Below, piece by piece: positions 63,238 through 64,000 of a DNA stretch of 64,000 bases. The notes beneath the pieces are model-generated. The model worked only from the letters and a program-made list of their open reading frames with translations, ran no database searches and was not told the DNA's origin. A program made the position numbers and the translations under genes. The stretch is taken from the NCBI RefSeq assembly GCF_003034965.1, contig NZ_PZKE01000001.1, forward strand, positions 346,343 through 410,342, read 5' to 3'. Within the stretch, counting starts at the first letter, position 1, and the number at the start of each line of letters is the position of its first letter. This DNA is from Fuscovulum blasticum DSM 2131 (GTDB lineage Bacteria; Pseudomonadota; Alphaproteobacteria; Rhodobacterales; Rhodobacteraceae).

Positions 63238-64000
63238 ATGTCAGACATTACGCTTTCCTTTGTGCTGCCCTTTCCAACCGAGCCCACGGCGAGGGGTGGG
63301 TTTGGTCTGGGTGGGGGTGAGGAGGGGGTGGGGTTTGAGGGGTTGATCGACTTGCCTGAGCCGGGTTTGGACGGTGCGGTGGATGTTGACGCGGGGCTGT
63401 TGGCCTTGCCGGGTCTGGTTGCCGGGATGCTGCCGCAGGCTGTGGCGATCCTTCCGCTGCCGGTGGCAGAGCCGAACGGACGGGGCGCAGAGGGGGGAGC
63501 GATTCAGAGCAAATCAGTCTCTAACATGGCTGAAATACAGCCTGATATGCCGGTGTTGGCCGTGTTTGATCCCCCTGATCCCGCGCCAGGCCTTGCGGGG
63601 CTGGAAGCGGATGTTCCTCCGATTTCTGCCACGCGGATGGTGCAGGAAGCGCCCGCTGATGGGCCGGTGCTGCTGTCCCGGCCCGCTGCAAATGGCGATG
63701 CGGGGACCGACAGCGATAATGCAGCGAACGTGCAGCTTTCCGTCATACCTTTTGCAGCACCTGCCGCAGCATCCGCCGACGTGCCGGCTGCCCGGGCCGA
63801 ACCGGCACCGCTGCGGGGTGCCATCGCGGAACCGGCCGCCTTGCGCGACCGCCCGGCAGGGTTTCCGGCGGACCTGCCCTTCGCGCAGATCCTGTCGCGG
63901 CCGGTCCGCCCGGTGCCGGCCCGGCCCGCGGATGCCACGGCCCCTGCTGCGCCAGAGGCTGCCGAGAGCCGGGCCGCCCGGTCTGGCGATGGGGCGACTG
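63238..64000 (+). CDS. fliK: Probable flagellar hook-length control protein FliK, N-terminal part
   Basis: An open frame from ATG 63238 (MSDITLSFVLPFPTEP) runs through the window end, 254 codons without stop. It is low-complexity, rich in Ala, Pro and Gly, without domain motifs, as expected for the disordered N-terminal ruler region of FliK; the conserved C-terminal domain lies beyond the window. Its place divergent from flgJ in a flagellar cluster supports the call. Codons 18-35 are encoded by a striking G-run tract. No good ribosome binding site is seen. Confidence 0.6.
   Translation, partial: MSDITLSFVLPFPTEPTARGGFGLGGGEEGVGFEGLIDLPEPGLDGAVDVDAGLLALPGLVAGMLPQAVAILPLPVAEPNGRGAEGGAIQSKSVSNMAEIQPDMPVLAVFDPPDPAPGLAGLEADVPPISATRMVQEAPADGPVLLSRPAANGDAGTDSDNAANVQLSVIPFAAPAAASADVPAARAEPAPLRGAIAEPAALRDRPAGFPADLPFAQILSRPVRPVPARPADATAPAAPEAAESRAARSGDGAT

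Overview
The window reads as chromosomal DNA of a Rhodobacterales alphaproteobacterium (Rhodobacter/Gemmobacter/Tabrizicola-like). Evidence: high G+C, dense short-gap operons, the regA-senC-regB plus hvrA redox locus next to ahcY, an addB-addA-trxA-hslV block, the fxsA/secB/timA/mltA/smr block, and a flbT/flaF-type flagellar cluster. No rRNA, tRNA, CRISPR array, IS element or prophage was seen. No stretch longer than about 225 bases lacks a gene. Both ends cut genes: ahcY on the left, a fliK-like gene on the right.

Layout. 1-1320: ahcY. 1543-4280: a small insert (GT8 glycosyltransferase, HD phosphohydrolase, 47-aa ORF, LysR regulator) between ahcY and hvrA. 4284-9029: redox regulation (hvrA, regA, senC, divergent regB) followed by a kinase-less PAS protein resembling Rhodobacterales DivL, with a perfect CtrA-type box upstream. 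9107-11267: tsaE, then amgK-murU for MurNAc salvage. 11267-17890: addB, addA, trxA, closed by a terminator. 17990-22955: hslV and hslU, separated by three unrelated genes. 22957-29631: SDR, MFS, lipoprotein hydrolase, and the smr-mltA-timA / fxsA-secB divergent block.

29632-39562 is an amino-sugar island. A leftward operon (BadF-type kinase, GntR/UTRA regulator, SIS-type deaminase, nagA) diverges from a rightward one (murQ, sugar ABC transporter, Gfo/Idh/MocA dehydrogenase). The two promoters share a near-identical element that probably binds the GntR regulator. Together with amgK-murU, the cell appears able both to recycle MurNAc into UDP-MurNAc and to degrade it via MurQ, NagA and deaminase. 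speB follows.

40582-64000 is a large flagellar cluster: export apparatus (fliP, flhA, fliR, flhB, fliQ, fliI, fliH), basal body (fliF, fliE, flgB, flgC, flgF, flgG, flgA, flgH), switch piece (fliN), stator (motA, MotE-like chaperone, a 725-aa periplasmic protein), sltF-like transglycosylase, two fliL-family genes, flagellin with flaF/flbT, and FlgN/FlgJ/FliK-like genes. fliG, fliM, motB and hook genes are not in the window. CtrA-like boxes occur upstream of the DivL-like gene, between fliF and fliL, and (weakly) between flgJ and fliK. This fits CtrA control of motility, but it rests on motif reading alone.
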